Position numbers and translations under genes: made by a program. 21,821 nt of DNA, taken from contig CAZDSQ010000029.1 in the NCBI GenBank assembly GCA_964508295.1, positions 1-21,821 of the forward strand, in the 5' to 3' direction. This DNA is from SIG578 sp964508295. GTDB lineage: Bacteria; Bacillota; Clostridia; Oscillospirales; Ruminococcaceae. The notes below the pieces were generated by a model, which was not told the DNA's origin, ran no database searches, and saw only the letters and a list, made by a program, of their open reading frames with translations. The first letter of the stretch is position 1. Each line of letters opens with the position of its first letter. Below, in pieces: positions 1 through 6,560 of this stretch.

Positions 1-23
1 CGTGCTTTGCACGAATATAGCTG

Positions 24-52
24 AGGCACACTTCCTTACGGAGTGTGCCTCA
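24..52. repeat. strong stem-loop at the end of the sugar operon
   Basis: A 10-bp stem GAGGCACACT/AGTGTGCCTC is extended by CC/GG around a TTAC loop, with one bulged T. It lies 27 bases past the stop codon of the last gene of the leftward operon, so it may act as a transcription end or an mRNA 3' stabiliser. In the leftward direction it is not followed by a T-run, so it is not a textbook intrinsic terminator. Its core (CTTCCTTACGGAGTG) resembles the hairpin at 19729-19750, so it could be a dispersed small repeat. A second tiny palindrome, CGTGC-TTT-GCACG, fills positions 1-13. Confidence 0.5.
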
Positions 53-78
53 AAGCCTTGCTTTTTGTTCTGTTAAAA

Positions 79-900
79 TTATTTAAGCGCCGTTTTTACC
101 GAAAGAAGAGTTTCGCAGACCTTATCCCAGCGGCAATGTTCGTAGATCTCAAGCTCGATGATGACGGGGCCGTCAAAGCCCGAAGCCTTTATTCCTGCAA
201 ACACCCTGTCAAAATCGACGCTTCCCTCGCCAAAATAGCTCTCTTTTCCAAGCTTATACGGATCGGTGGGCGGATTTCCGTCCTTAATATGATAGCTCCT
301 TACGTACCCGCCGAGCGTTACAATGGCGTCAACGGGGTTTCCGTAACCGTACATTATCATATTGGCGGTGTCGATATTGGCATAGATATTGCCTGCTCCC
401 GCCTCTTTTATAAGGCGAAGCAGAGTTACGGGGCTTTCTCCTCCCGTTTCTAAAACGAGATTCATTTTAAGGCCCTTAAGGTACTCTGCAAGCTCTCTCA
501 CAAGAGAGAGCATATATTTATAATCCTCGCTGTACGGATTGTTTGCAACAAAGCCTGCGTGAATAAGAATATCACTTACCCCGAGCCGTGTGCAAAAGGC
601 GGCCGCCTCCTTAAGATAGTTGAGCCTTCCCTCTCCGTACTGTTTACTGTTTATTCCCGCATCAAGATAGTCGGTTGAAATGTTCCATTTGGTTGCACTG
701 TCCTTAAAGCCTGCAAAAAGCGCAGATATCTCAATGCCGTTTTTGTTTGCGGCGGCCAAAATTTCCCCAGCCGCCTCACTTTTGTAGACTTCGGGCTTGT
801 AAACCAAGTGGCAACACTCAAAGCCTGCGGCTTTGAGCTTGCCAAAGGCGGCGTCAAAATCGTCGCCGTCCTTAAGCCTTAAAAAAGTTCCGAACTTCAT
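79..900 (-). CDS. sugar phosphate isomerase/epimerase family protein (xylose-isomerase-like TIM barrel)
   Basis: This 273-residue cytoplasmic protein fits the AP_endonuc_2/xylose-isomerase-like TIM-barrel family, whose members isomerise or epimerise sugars, inositol ketones or keto-sugars using a divalent metal. The four usual metal ligands are all visible at the expected spacing: Glu151 (LETGGE), Asp177 (NIDTAN), His204 (SYHIKDG) and Glu249 (IIELEI). Family length is 260-300, so it is complete. Its ATG overlaps the stop of the upstream gene by four bases (ATGA), which suggests translational coupling. It is the last gene of a five-gene operon with three Gfo/Idh/MocA proteins. That pairing is typical of inositol, keto-glycoside and rare-sugar pathways, where the dehydrogenase makes a ketone and the barrel protein isomerises or eliminates it. 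The fold is certain; the substrate is not known. Confidence 0.85.
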   Translation of the reverse strand: MKFGTFLRLKDGDDFDAAFGKLKAAGFECCHLVYKPEVYKSEAAGEILAAANKNGIEISALFAGFKDSATKWNISTDYLDAGINSKQYGEGRLNYLKEAAAFCTRLGVSDILIHAGFVANNPYSEDYKYMLSLVRELAEYLKGLKMNLVLETGGESPVTLLRLIKEAGAGNIYANIDTANMIMYGYGNPVDAIVTLGGYVRSYHIKDGNPPTDPYKLGKESYFGEGSVDFDRVFAGIKASGFDGPVIIELEIYEHCRWDKVCETLLSVKTALK

Positions 901-1766
901 ACGCCCTCCACCATAATCTCAACACCGACGTTTTCCTTGGCCTTGCACATAGCCGAGCGAACGGCTATGCACTCAACGGTGCTTTCAATGTCAACGGGGA
1001 TTTTTCCGGTGTCAAAAAAGTCGAGCAGGGCTCTTGCAAAGCATTTCCAGAAATCAGTTTTGCAGAAAAGCTCCTTGCACTTGCCGTCAATTTCGGGATA
1101 GAGGGCAAAGGGTGCCCAGGTTCCCTCAAACTGATTTAAAAACGCCTTTCTGCTGTCCTTAAAGGTTATCTCGAAAACAAGCGTTGCGGTGTTGCTGTGG
1201 CAGACAACCGACTTAGCGCCGTTTTTCATAAAGGTGTTCATAAGCTCGATAAGGTGAATGGAATAAATTTTAAAAACGTTTCCGCTATTGACGGTTATCT
1301 TTGAGGTTTTTGACTCCTCTGCCTTTAAAAACTCATCAAGGCAGGGCTCAAAGCGGGCTGCCGAGCTTGACCAGAACTGCGCATTGTTTTTCCTTCCGTG
1401 CTCCGCTATTCTTACAGCGGTCTCATAATCGGGGGCAAAGGTTTTGTCTATATAAACCTTTTTGCCGCTTTCGAGCGGCAGTTTACAAAGCTCCTCGTGC
1501 ATTTCGGGGTTGTTGGGCGCAAGCACCATAATAACGTCAGCGTTATCAACGACCTCCTGTATACTATCGCACTCCTTAGCTCCGTACTTTTCGCACCACT
1601 CTTTTGTGGTAAGCTTATCCGAGGGGCTTGTGTCGGTTTTTGCGTAGACGTGGGTTATAACGTACTCCTCACGGTTTTCCTCTGCCGCAATCTCGTGAAA
1701 GAGCTTGTGATAGGTATTGGTGTGAAAGTTACTGATATAGTTATCAATAATTCCTACCTTTTTCAT
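897..1766 (-). CDS. divergent Gfo/Idh/MocA-like protein
   Basis: This 289-residue protein has a Rossmann-like N-terminal half and an alpha/beta C-terminal half, related to Gfo/Idh/MocA NAD(P)-dependent oxidoreductases but unusual. The first strand (KKVGIID) is followed by NYISNFH instead of the nucleotide-binding GxGxxG. The family EKP motif appears as DKT (residues 107-109), which keeps only the lysine. A histidine corresponding to the catalytic region is present in YSIHLIEL (His171). It is also shorter than the usual 330-390 residues. The start is supported by AAAGGAG ten bases upstream. It lies 21 bases after its operon neighbour and overlaps the next gene by four. It may bind cofactor weakly, use another cofactor, or serve as a non-catalytic partner. 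Family membership is likely; the function is unknown. Confidence 0.75.
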   Translation of the reverse strand: MKKVGIIDNYISNFHTNTYHKLFHEIAAEENREEYVITHVYAKTDTSPSDKLTTKEWCEKYGAKECDSIQEVVDNADVIMVLAPNNPEMHEELCKLPLESGKKVYIDKTFAPDYETAVRIAEHGRKNNAQFWSSSAARFEPCLDEFLKAEESKTSKITVNSGNVFKIYSIHLIELMNTFMKNGAKSVVCHSNTATLVFEITFKDSRKAFLNQFEGTWAPFALYPEIDGKCKELFCKTDFWKCFARALLDFFDTGKIPVDIESTVECIAVRSAMCKAKENVGVEIMVEGV

Positions 1767-1787
1767 AAAATGACACTCCTTTTATTA

Positions 1788-2840
1788 CTAAAGAACAACG
1801 GTAGTCATATTTCTTGCCGACTCAAAGGCCGCCATCATAACACGCATGGAGCGGCGAATCTGAGCGTGAGTTACGATAGGCTCGGCACCGCTTTCGATAA
1901 CGTCGATAACGTTCTCGTAAAAGTCCTCCCATCTCGGAAGCTTTTCGGGAGCGGGAAGCGGGAGCTCTTCTATCTCCTGCTTGGGCCTTGGCCACATTGT
2001 TTTGGAAAGGCCGTTGGGGGTGTAAACACAGCCCTGCTCCCAGTTAACCTCTTTGATGTTTGCCTTGACAACCTTGCCCTCTTTGCCGAACCACTTGTAG
2101 ATAGTTGCGGTGCCGTCATCACCCGAAAGGTGCCAGCGGGGCTCGTCTATATAACACCAGAGGTCTGCTATAATCTGCGCTTTAACGCCGTTTTCAAAGC
2201 CGATGTTAACTCTGCAAACGTCGTCAACCTCGGGGAAACGCACGTTCTGAAGCTGAGCAAAGACGTACTTGGGCTCGCTGTCTATAAGGCAGAGCACCTG
2301 GTCAATCATGTGGATGCCCCAATCGTAAAGGGTGCCGCCGCCTGCCTCGTAGGTGCTTCTCCACTTGCCCGAGCTGCCACGGTTGCTGTAAAGGCGGGAA
2401 TCAAGAAAATAGAGCTTTCCGAGCATCTCTTTGTCGATTATTTCCTTCATTGTGGCGTAGTCTGAGTCAAAGCGCCTGTTCTGGTGAACGGTGTAGAGCT
2501 TGCCGGTCTCCTCGCTTACACGGATTACCTCCTCAAGTTCCTCGCAGTTCATACAAGCGGGCTTTTCACAAACGACGTTTTTGCCTGCACGCATAGCGTC
2601 AATGCAGTACTGCTTATGAAAATTGTTAGGGGTTGCGACTATAACAAGGTCGATATCGCTTTTAAGAAGCTCCTCGGCGCTCTCGTAAACTATAAGTCCG
2701 TTTTCACGGGCAAGGGTCTTGCGCTCCTCTTCTATATCGTAAACGGCAACTACCTCAAGGTTTTCTATGCGTGAATTTATATTTTCGGCGTGCCAGGAGC
2801 CCATATTTCCGTAACCGATTATACCTGCCTTGTGCATCAT
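1788..2840 (-). CDS. Gfo/Idh/MocA family oxidoreductase
   Basis: A 350-residue NAD(P)-dependent dehydrogenase of the Gfo/Idh/MocA family, which oxidises or reduces sugar or cyclitol hydroxyls. Visible motifs are GYGNMG at residues 9-14 (dinucleotide binding), an acidic residue ending strand 2 (Asp35, VYD, favouring NAD), CEKP with the conserved EKP at 92-94, and DWGIHMID (Asp173, His177, Asp180), the typical catalytic-domain motif. A GTG at 2849 would extend the frame, but GAGGTG at 2847-2852 is placed as ribosome site for the ATG at 2840 (six-base spacing), so I use that start. ATG 2837 is an alternative. It is the third gene of the operon, 21 bases from each neighbour. It appears to be the most conventional active dehydrogenase of the three, together with the 2862-3929 product. 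The substrate is not determinable. Confidence 0.9.
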   Translation of the reverse strand: MMHKAGIIGYGNMGSWHAENINSRIENLEVVAVYDIEEERKTLARENGLIVYESAEELLKSDIDLVIVATPNNFHKQYCIDAMRAGKNVVCEKPACMNCEELEEVIRVSEETGKLYTVHQNRRFDSDYATMKEIIDKEMLGKLYFLDSRLYSNRGSSGKWRSTYEAGGGTLYDWGIHMIDQVLCLIDSEPKYVFAQLQNVRFPEVDDVCRVNIGFENGVKAQIIADLWCYIDEPRWHLSGDDGTATIYKWFGKEGKVVKANIKEVNWEQGCVYTPNGLSKTMWPRPKQEIEELPLPAPEKLPRWEDFYENVIDVIESGAEPIVTHAQIRRSMRVMMAAFESARNMTTVVL

Positions 2841-2861
2841 TTTACTCACCTCGTTTTAAAA

Positions 2862-3929
2862 TCAGTCGCCGATGACCTCGTCAAGCTTTACGTAACGGTG
2901 CTCTCTGCCTGCAATCTCTGCGGCATCAAGAATGTACTGAGCCTTAAGTCCGTCATCAATGGTAGTGGTGTACTTGTCGCTCTTGCCGTTAAGAAGGTCG
3001 ACAAAGGATTTGCACTGTCTTAAAAGTCTGGGGTCGCCGTAGTTTTCGGGGAGAGGTCTGACCTCTTTAATGCCGCTTGTGGTGCGAATGGTGATGTTAG
3101 CACCCTCGCTCTCGTTAAATCTGAGGTAGCCCTCTTTACCGTAAATTTCAACCTCGGTAAGAGCCGAGCAGGTAGCGCAGCCTCTTGAAAGGGTTACGTT
3201 TGCGCTCGAGCCGTTTTTAAGGTCGATAATGATGTTTGCCCAGTCGTCTGTTGTAACGTCTGCCCAATCGTCCGAATCGAGCTTCTGGCGGCTCTTAACA
3301 AAGGTGCCGTAGTTTGCCTGAAGTCCCTGAACGTCTGTTCCGAGCCAGTTTAAAAGGTCGATCATGTGCGAGCCAAGGTCGCAAAGAACGCCTGTTCCTG
3401 CCTTTTCCTTTTCAAAGCGCCACTCAAGGCGTCTGCCCTTCCAGAGAGCCGAGTCCTTAATGCACTTGATAAAGATGTGGTGAATTTCGCCGACTGTTCC
3501 CTCGTCAACAAGGTCTTTTAAAAAGCGAAGTGTTGCTCTGTGGCGCCAGGTAAAGCAGATGAAAACGGGAAGTCCCTTTTCCTTTCCGAGCTCCTGAACC
3601 TCGATAACTTCGTCGTGATTGATGCCTGCGGGCTTTTCCATACTAACTCCAAGGCCTGCGTTAAGTGCATACTTTGCAATTTCGCAGTGAAGGTAGTTAG
3701 GGGTGCAGATATCAACAGCATCGCAAAGGCCGCTGTCGATAAGCTCCTTGTAGTCGGTAAACATTACTTCGTCGCCGAGGCCGGTTTTTGCCTTGGCATT
3801 TTCGATTGCCTTGGGGTTGATATCGCAGACTGCGGTGATCTCGCACTCGTCTGCGATTGTTAAGTAGTTAGGATAGTGAACGTCTCTTGCTATCCAGCCA
3901 AATCCGATAATACCAATTCTCTTTTTCAT
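2862..3929 (-). CDS. Gfo/Idh/MocA family oxidoreductase
   Basis: A 355-residue complete member of the Gfo/Idh/MocA dehydrogenase family. It has GFGWIA (residues 9-14) for dinucleotide binding, Asp36 at the end of strand 2, MEKP (EKP at 98-100) and CDLGSHMIDLLNWL (Asp184, His188, Asp191), the usual active-site segment. The start is fixed by AGGAGG a few bases upstream of the ATG. It is the second gene of the operon, 19 bases after the NagB-like gene and 21 bases before the next oxidoreductase. It is not a close duplicate of its neighbour, and sequence similarity outside the motifs is low, so the paralogues probably act on different intermediates. Cytoplasmic, no signal peptide. Confidence 0.9.
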   Translation of the reverse strand: MKKRIGIIGFGWIARDVHYPNYLTIADECEITAVCDINPKAIENAKAKTGLGDEVMFTDYKELIDSGLCDAVDICTPNYLHCEIAKYALNAGLGVSMEKPAGINHDEVIEVQELGKEKGLPVFICFTWRHRATLRFLKDLVDEGTVGEIHHIFIKCIKDSALWKGRRLEWRFEKEKAGTGVLCDLGSHMIDLLNWLGTDVQGLQANYGTFVKSRQKLDSDDWADVTTDDWANIIIDLKNGSSANVTLSRGCATCSALTEVEIYGKEGYLRFNESEGANITIRTTSGIKEVRPLPENYGDPRLLRQCKSFVDLLNGKSDKYTTTIDDGLKAQYILDAAEIAGREHRYVKLDEVIGD

Positions 3930-3948
3930 TTTGTTTTCCTCCTAATAT

Positions 3949-4770
3949 TTAAAGTGAAAAGCTTGCCAGCTCTTGAGTTACGACCATTTCGGCGTTGGGG
4001 TGGTTTTGCAGATAGGATGCGGGAGCGGTTTTGGAAACGCCCTCAAGGCCGATTTTCCTCATTATGCCCCACTGCCAATCGCAGTATAGGTAGACCTTGA
4101 ATACCTTTGCCGATAAAAGTTGCTTCATTCCGAGGGTTATGCACCTTTTCGGGAAGATATCAAGCGCACCTCTTATCTTGTTTTTGCCGTTGTTTGTTAT
4201 GGTTTCCCTTGATATGTCAAGGCAGCGTGTGCCGATGACTCCAAACTCCTCGTCGGTTATATCGTCGTCTGCCTCGGGCGGCTCGTTAAATGCGATATGG
4301 CCGTTTATGCCGACGCCGGTAAGGCAAAGGTCGATCTTTTCAAAGCTCTCTAAAAGCTCATCTATCTCCTTCTCCTTTGTGGGCTCGGGGAAAAGGCGCT
4401 GGCTTTCGGGCATCAGAAGCTCGGGCTTTATCCTCGAGTAGAGCATATTATCCATAATTGCGTGGAAATTCAGGATATTGTCGTAGCTTATAAACTCGTC
4501 GTCATCGGTAAGGTACTCGTCCATATTTATAAACCAGCAATTTTTAAGGCTCAAGTTAAGAGCGTTTACCTTTTCGGCAAATATCGGGTACTGACCGATA
4601 GGGCCGACGGGGCAGATGATAACAGTCTGACCGTAGCCGTTTTTTACAATGGTGTCGACCATTATCTGTGCGATCTCCTCGTACATTGATGCCTCGGTCG
4701 GCATAACTCGTGTGGGGATCTTTGTGTTTTCAAGAAACTTTTCGGGGCTCATATAGTAGGTACTTTTCAC
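3949..4770 (-). CDS. NagB-fold glucosamine-6-phosphate deaminase/isomerase homologue, altered phosphate site
   Basis: First gene of the leftward operon, 273 residues from a GTG start. AAAGGAG at 4779-4785 lies correctly upstream of this GTG, while the in-frame ATG at 4788 has the ribosome site inside its own coding sequence, so the GTG is preferred. The deaminase core is recognisable: NMDEY (82-86), GVGINGHIAFNEP (142-154) with the catalytic His148 and Glu153, and a TLGM segment (202-205). However, the family phosphate-binding loop (normally a GGTP-type turn) reads PVGPIG (54-59), and the segment holding the late phosphate-contact lysine reads DWQWG (221-225). In the family this enzyme converts GlcN-6-P to Fru-6-P and ammonia. 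Here a different or non-phosphorylated amino-sugar-like substrate is plausible. The fold is confident; the reaction is open. Confidence 0.8.
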   Translation of the reverse strand: MKSTYYMSPEKFLENTKIPTRVMPTEASMYEEIAQIMVDTIVKNGYGQTVIICPVGPIGQYPIFAEKVNALNLSLKNCWFINMDEYLTDDDEFISYDNILNFHAIMDNMLYSRIKPELLMPESQRLFPEPTKEKEIDELLESFEKIDLCLTGVGINGHIAFNEPPEADDDITDEEFGVIGTRCLDISRETITNNGKNKIRGALDIFPKRCITLGMKQLLSAKVFKVYLYCDWQWGIMRKIGLEGVSKTAPASYLQNHPNAEMVVTQELASFSL

Positions 4771-4797
4771 TTTAAGCTCTCCTTTCATATTTTTTGA

Positions 4798-4825
4798 TTG
4801 ATTTTTTTCAAAACCGTGTTATACT
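4798..4825 (+). promoter_or_regulatory. extended -10 promoter of the AraC-family regulator
   Basis: TTGATT (4798-4803), a 16-base spacer and TATACT (4820-4825), with TG one base upstream of the -10 (4817-4818). This gives a start near 4832 and a leader of about 34 bases to the regulator ATG. It overlaps the candidate leftward -10. Confidence 0.65.
4818..4823 (-). promoter_or_regulatory. possible leftward -10 of the five-gene operon, with no good -35
   Basis: On the minus strand TATAAC occupies 4823-4818, inside the rightward -10. The sequence 16-19 bases upstream (around 4840-4848) is A/T only and has no TTGACA-like hexamer, as expected for a promoter that needs an activator. This is the only plausible site I see between the two start codons, but the call is weak. 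Confidence 0.35.
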
Positions 4826-4865
4826 GAAAGCATAAAATGTTAAATTTAAAGTCGGTGGTGAAGAA

Positions 4866-5786
4866 ATGAACAACAGCCTTTCCGAAAGAGAGCAAAAAAG
4901 CTATCTTGCGGTTTTCAAAGCAAAGGATAACGTTGTTTTTTCGAGCAACAACAGCATAAAGGTCTTTCAGTTTGTTGACGTTCATTGCAAAACCTCCAAC
5001 GAGGGCGGCAACGAGCACAGACAGTGGTGCGACGAGATAACCTTTGTCTACAGCGGCGAGGGCGAAATAGTTCACAACTGCGAGCGCTACAAGATTAAAA
5101 GCGGCGACGTTCACCTCTGCTTTAAGGACGACGTTCATCAGGTAATCCCCTCCAAAACCTCGCCGTTGAGGTTTTACTGCCTCGGCTTTTCGCTTGACGT
5201 AAGCAACCCAATCTGCGAGCTTTTTAAAAAGGCTCGGGAGCGCTTTGAGGGCGGCGCAAGCCCCATTTTAAGCGGACTTATAAATCTGCAGACAGCTTTT
5301 CAAACGGCTATGTCAGATATGTACTCGGGAGAAAAAACTGCCGTTTCCGAGGCGGTAACCGCAAACTCCTTAAACTTTATTCTTGCGGCGGTGCTGAGCG
5401 CATTTTTAAACAAGTCCAGCTCGGCGACCGACAACATTTCTATGAAGGACAGCCTGCTTTTTAATATCATAAGCTATCTCAAAAACAACGTTTACAACAT
5501 TGATGCTCTTAAAAATCTCCCCGACGACACGGGCTACAGCTATTCATACATCTCGCATCTGTTTTCAAGCCGAATGGGGCAAAGCCTCAAGGAGTTTTTC
5601 GCATCGCTGCGAGCAAGTGAGGCCACCGAGCTTTTAAAGGTAAAGTCGGTAACCGAGGTGTCCTCGCTCCTTGGCTACTCCTCCATTCACGCATTCACAA
5701 GAGCCTACAAGCAGATGTGCGGCGAAACGCCGAGCGAGGCAAAGGAAAAGCTTCTTAAGAAAAGCGACGTTTCCCTCTATTTATGA
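4866..5786 (+). CDS. AraC-family transcriptional regulator
   Basis: A 306-residue regulator with a cupin-type effector domain (about residues 45-110, EITFVYSGEGEI then KIKSGDVHLCF and HQVIP) and a C-terminal double helix-turn-helix (about 198-295). The second HTH shows the family signature around GYSSIHAFTRAYKQMCGETPSE. Length is normal for the family. It is divergent from the NagB-like/Gfo operon, with 95 bases between the two start codons, so it very likely senses a sugar or derivative and controls that operon. Regulation of its own gene is suggested by the overlapping promoters. The ribosome site is poor (GGTGGTG at about 4854-4860), consistent with low expression. The effector is unknown. 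The 152 bases after its stop contain only A/T-rich sequence with no clear terminator. Confidence 0.9.
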   Translation: MNNSLSEREQKSYLAVFKAKDNVVFSSNNSIKVFQFVDVHCKTSNEGGNEHRQWCDEITFVYSGEGEIVHNCERYKIKSGDVHLCFKDDVHQVIPSKTSPLRFYCLGFSLDVSNPICELFKKARERFEGGASPILSGLINLQTAFQTAMSDMYSGEKTAVSEAVTANSLNFILAAVLSAFLNKSSSATDNISMKDSLLFNIISYLKNNVYNIDALKNLPDDTGYSYSYISHLFSSRMGQSLKEFFASLRASEATELLKVKSVTEVSSLLGYSSIHAFTRAYKQMCGETPSEAKEKLLKKSDVSLYL

Positions 5787-5938
5787 TTATAGTTATCTTA
5801 ACGTATTTTGTCTTTTACCATTTTTGCTTACTTCTTTAACTTTTCTTGCTATAAGCAGTATCTTTTGCAAAACGTTTCAAACAAAAAACAGCGAGGCGGC
5901 GCAAGGGTGCTTTTTTTCAAGTGTGGCAACATTGGGAG

Positions 5939-6211
5939 TTATGCATTTTTATTATCACATAATATTTCCAATAAATATCTCGTCGCAAAATTTACGCCTA
6001 CTATAAATGAGTCCTTTGAGGAAACTGACAAAAGATTATGCAAATGCCTGCTATATTCTTCAAGCAATATGGTCTGTTCATCGGTCAAGACACTTCTGAG
6101 TTTATCATCAGAGGACATCAGCCTTTCGGCAACCTCTCTTTCCTCGTCAGTTCGCTTGGATGCTTTTTCTATTTGATATTCGTACCATAACTCCTCCAAA
6201 AGTTGTTTCAT
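5939..6211 (-). CDS. small DUF6809-like hypothetical protein
   Basis: A 90-residue, highly charged, mostly helical protein with no signal peptide or membrane segment. The pattern of an N-terminal MKQLLEELWY, a long charged helical pair and a C-terminal FxxGxxxAxRYLLEIL resembles the DUF6809 family of small Firmicutes proteins. I judge that from memory of the pattern only. It has a clear ribosome site (AAGGGGG at about 6217-6225) and a TATAAT at 6244-6249 upstream on the same strand, but no matching -35. It stands alone, converging on the AraC gene. A/T content is higher than in its neighbours. Function unknown; these proteins often sit near mobile or accessory DNA. Confidence 0.7.
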   Translation of the reverse strand: MKQLLEELWYEYQIEKASKRTDEEREVAERLMSSDDKLRSVLTDEQTILLEEYSRHLHNLLSVSSKDSFIVGVNFATRYLLEILCDNKNA

Positions 6212-6351
6212 ATATTTCCCCCTTTTATATTTTTACAGTTATGATTATACTATAATTTAAAACAAGGGTTATCCTATGATAAGACAACTATAAAACTTTT
6301 TTAAAGCTATCAATAAAGAAGGAAAGCTCAACTTATACGGATGGCTTTCTG

Positions 6352-6504
6352 CTCCCTTGCCTAAAGGGAGCTGGATTTTGCGATGCAAAAGACTGAGGGA
6401 TATATAATTTGAAACAAATTATAATGTTTAAAATAGGTCGGGGCTTTATATTATATCCCTCCGTCAAAACCTGCAGTTTTGCCACCTCCCTTTAGGCAAG
6501 GGAG
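6352..6504. repeat. 153-bp MITE-like palindromic element
   Basis: The ends are perfect 19-bp inverted repeats (CTCCCTTGCCTAAAGGGAG at 6352-6370; its exact reverse complement at 6486-6504). Each end is itself a small hairpin. The inverted similarity continues inward imperfectly to GAGGGATAT on the left and ATATCCCTC on the right, and the centre holds TATAATTTG-AAA-CAAATTATA (6403-6423). There is no ORF. The design is that of a non-autonomous miniature element or large REP-type palindrome, and I recall similar CTCCCTT...AAGGGAG repeats in gut Clostridia. It fills most of the 349-base gap between the DUF6809-like gene and rpoD. Apart from this element and the terminator, that gap holds a candidate -10 and an imperfect inverted repeat near 6268-6286. 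Confidence 0.8.
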
Positions 6505-6515
6505 GCTATGTAAGA

Positions 6516-6547
6516 AAAAAGACTCCCTCGATTGAGGGAGTCTTTTT
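6516..6547 (-). terminator. rho-independent terminator of dgt-dnaG-rpoD
   Basis: A perfect 14-bp stem AAAAAGACTCCCTC/GAGGGAGTCTTTTT with a four-base loop, starting 14 bases past the rpoD stop codon. The T-tract is present in both directions, so it could work bidirectionally. Confidence 0.92.
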
Positions 6548-6560
6548 AGTTTAGAATTTA

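Noticed and set aside
1398..2465. A 355-residue open frame on the plus strand opposite the oxidoreductase genes
   Set aside because: It spans the antisense of two clear Gfo/Idh/MocA genes and their junction, has no ribosome site and has no recognisable domain. It is a by-product of codon bias on the other strand.
4788..4788. ATG 4788 as start of the NagB-like gene
   Set aside because: The only good ribosome site, AAAGGAG, would lie inside the coding sequence. It is correctly placed for the GTG at 4770.
5787..5938. A terminator or small gene after the AraC regulator
   Set aside because: The stretch is A/T rich with a G/C-rich patch before T7, but I could not form a convincing stem there and see no ribosome site.
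6244..6249. Full promoter for the DUF6809-like gene
   Set aside because: TATAAT is good, but no -35 hexamer occurs at 16-18 bases, so it is mentioned only in the gene entry.
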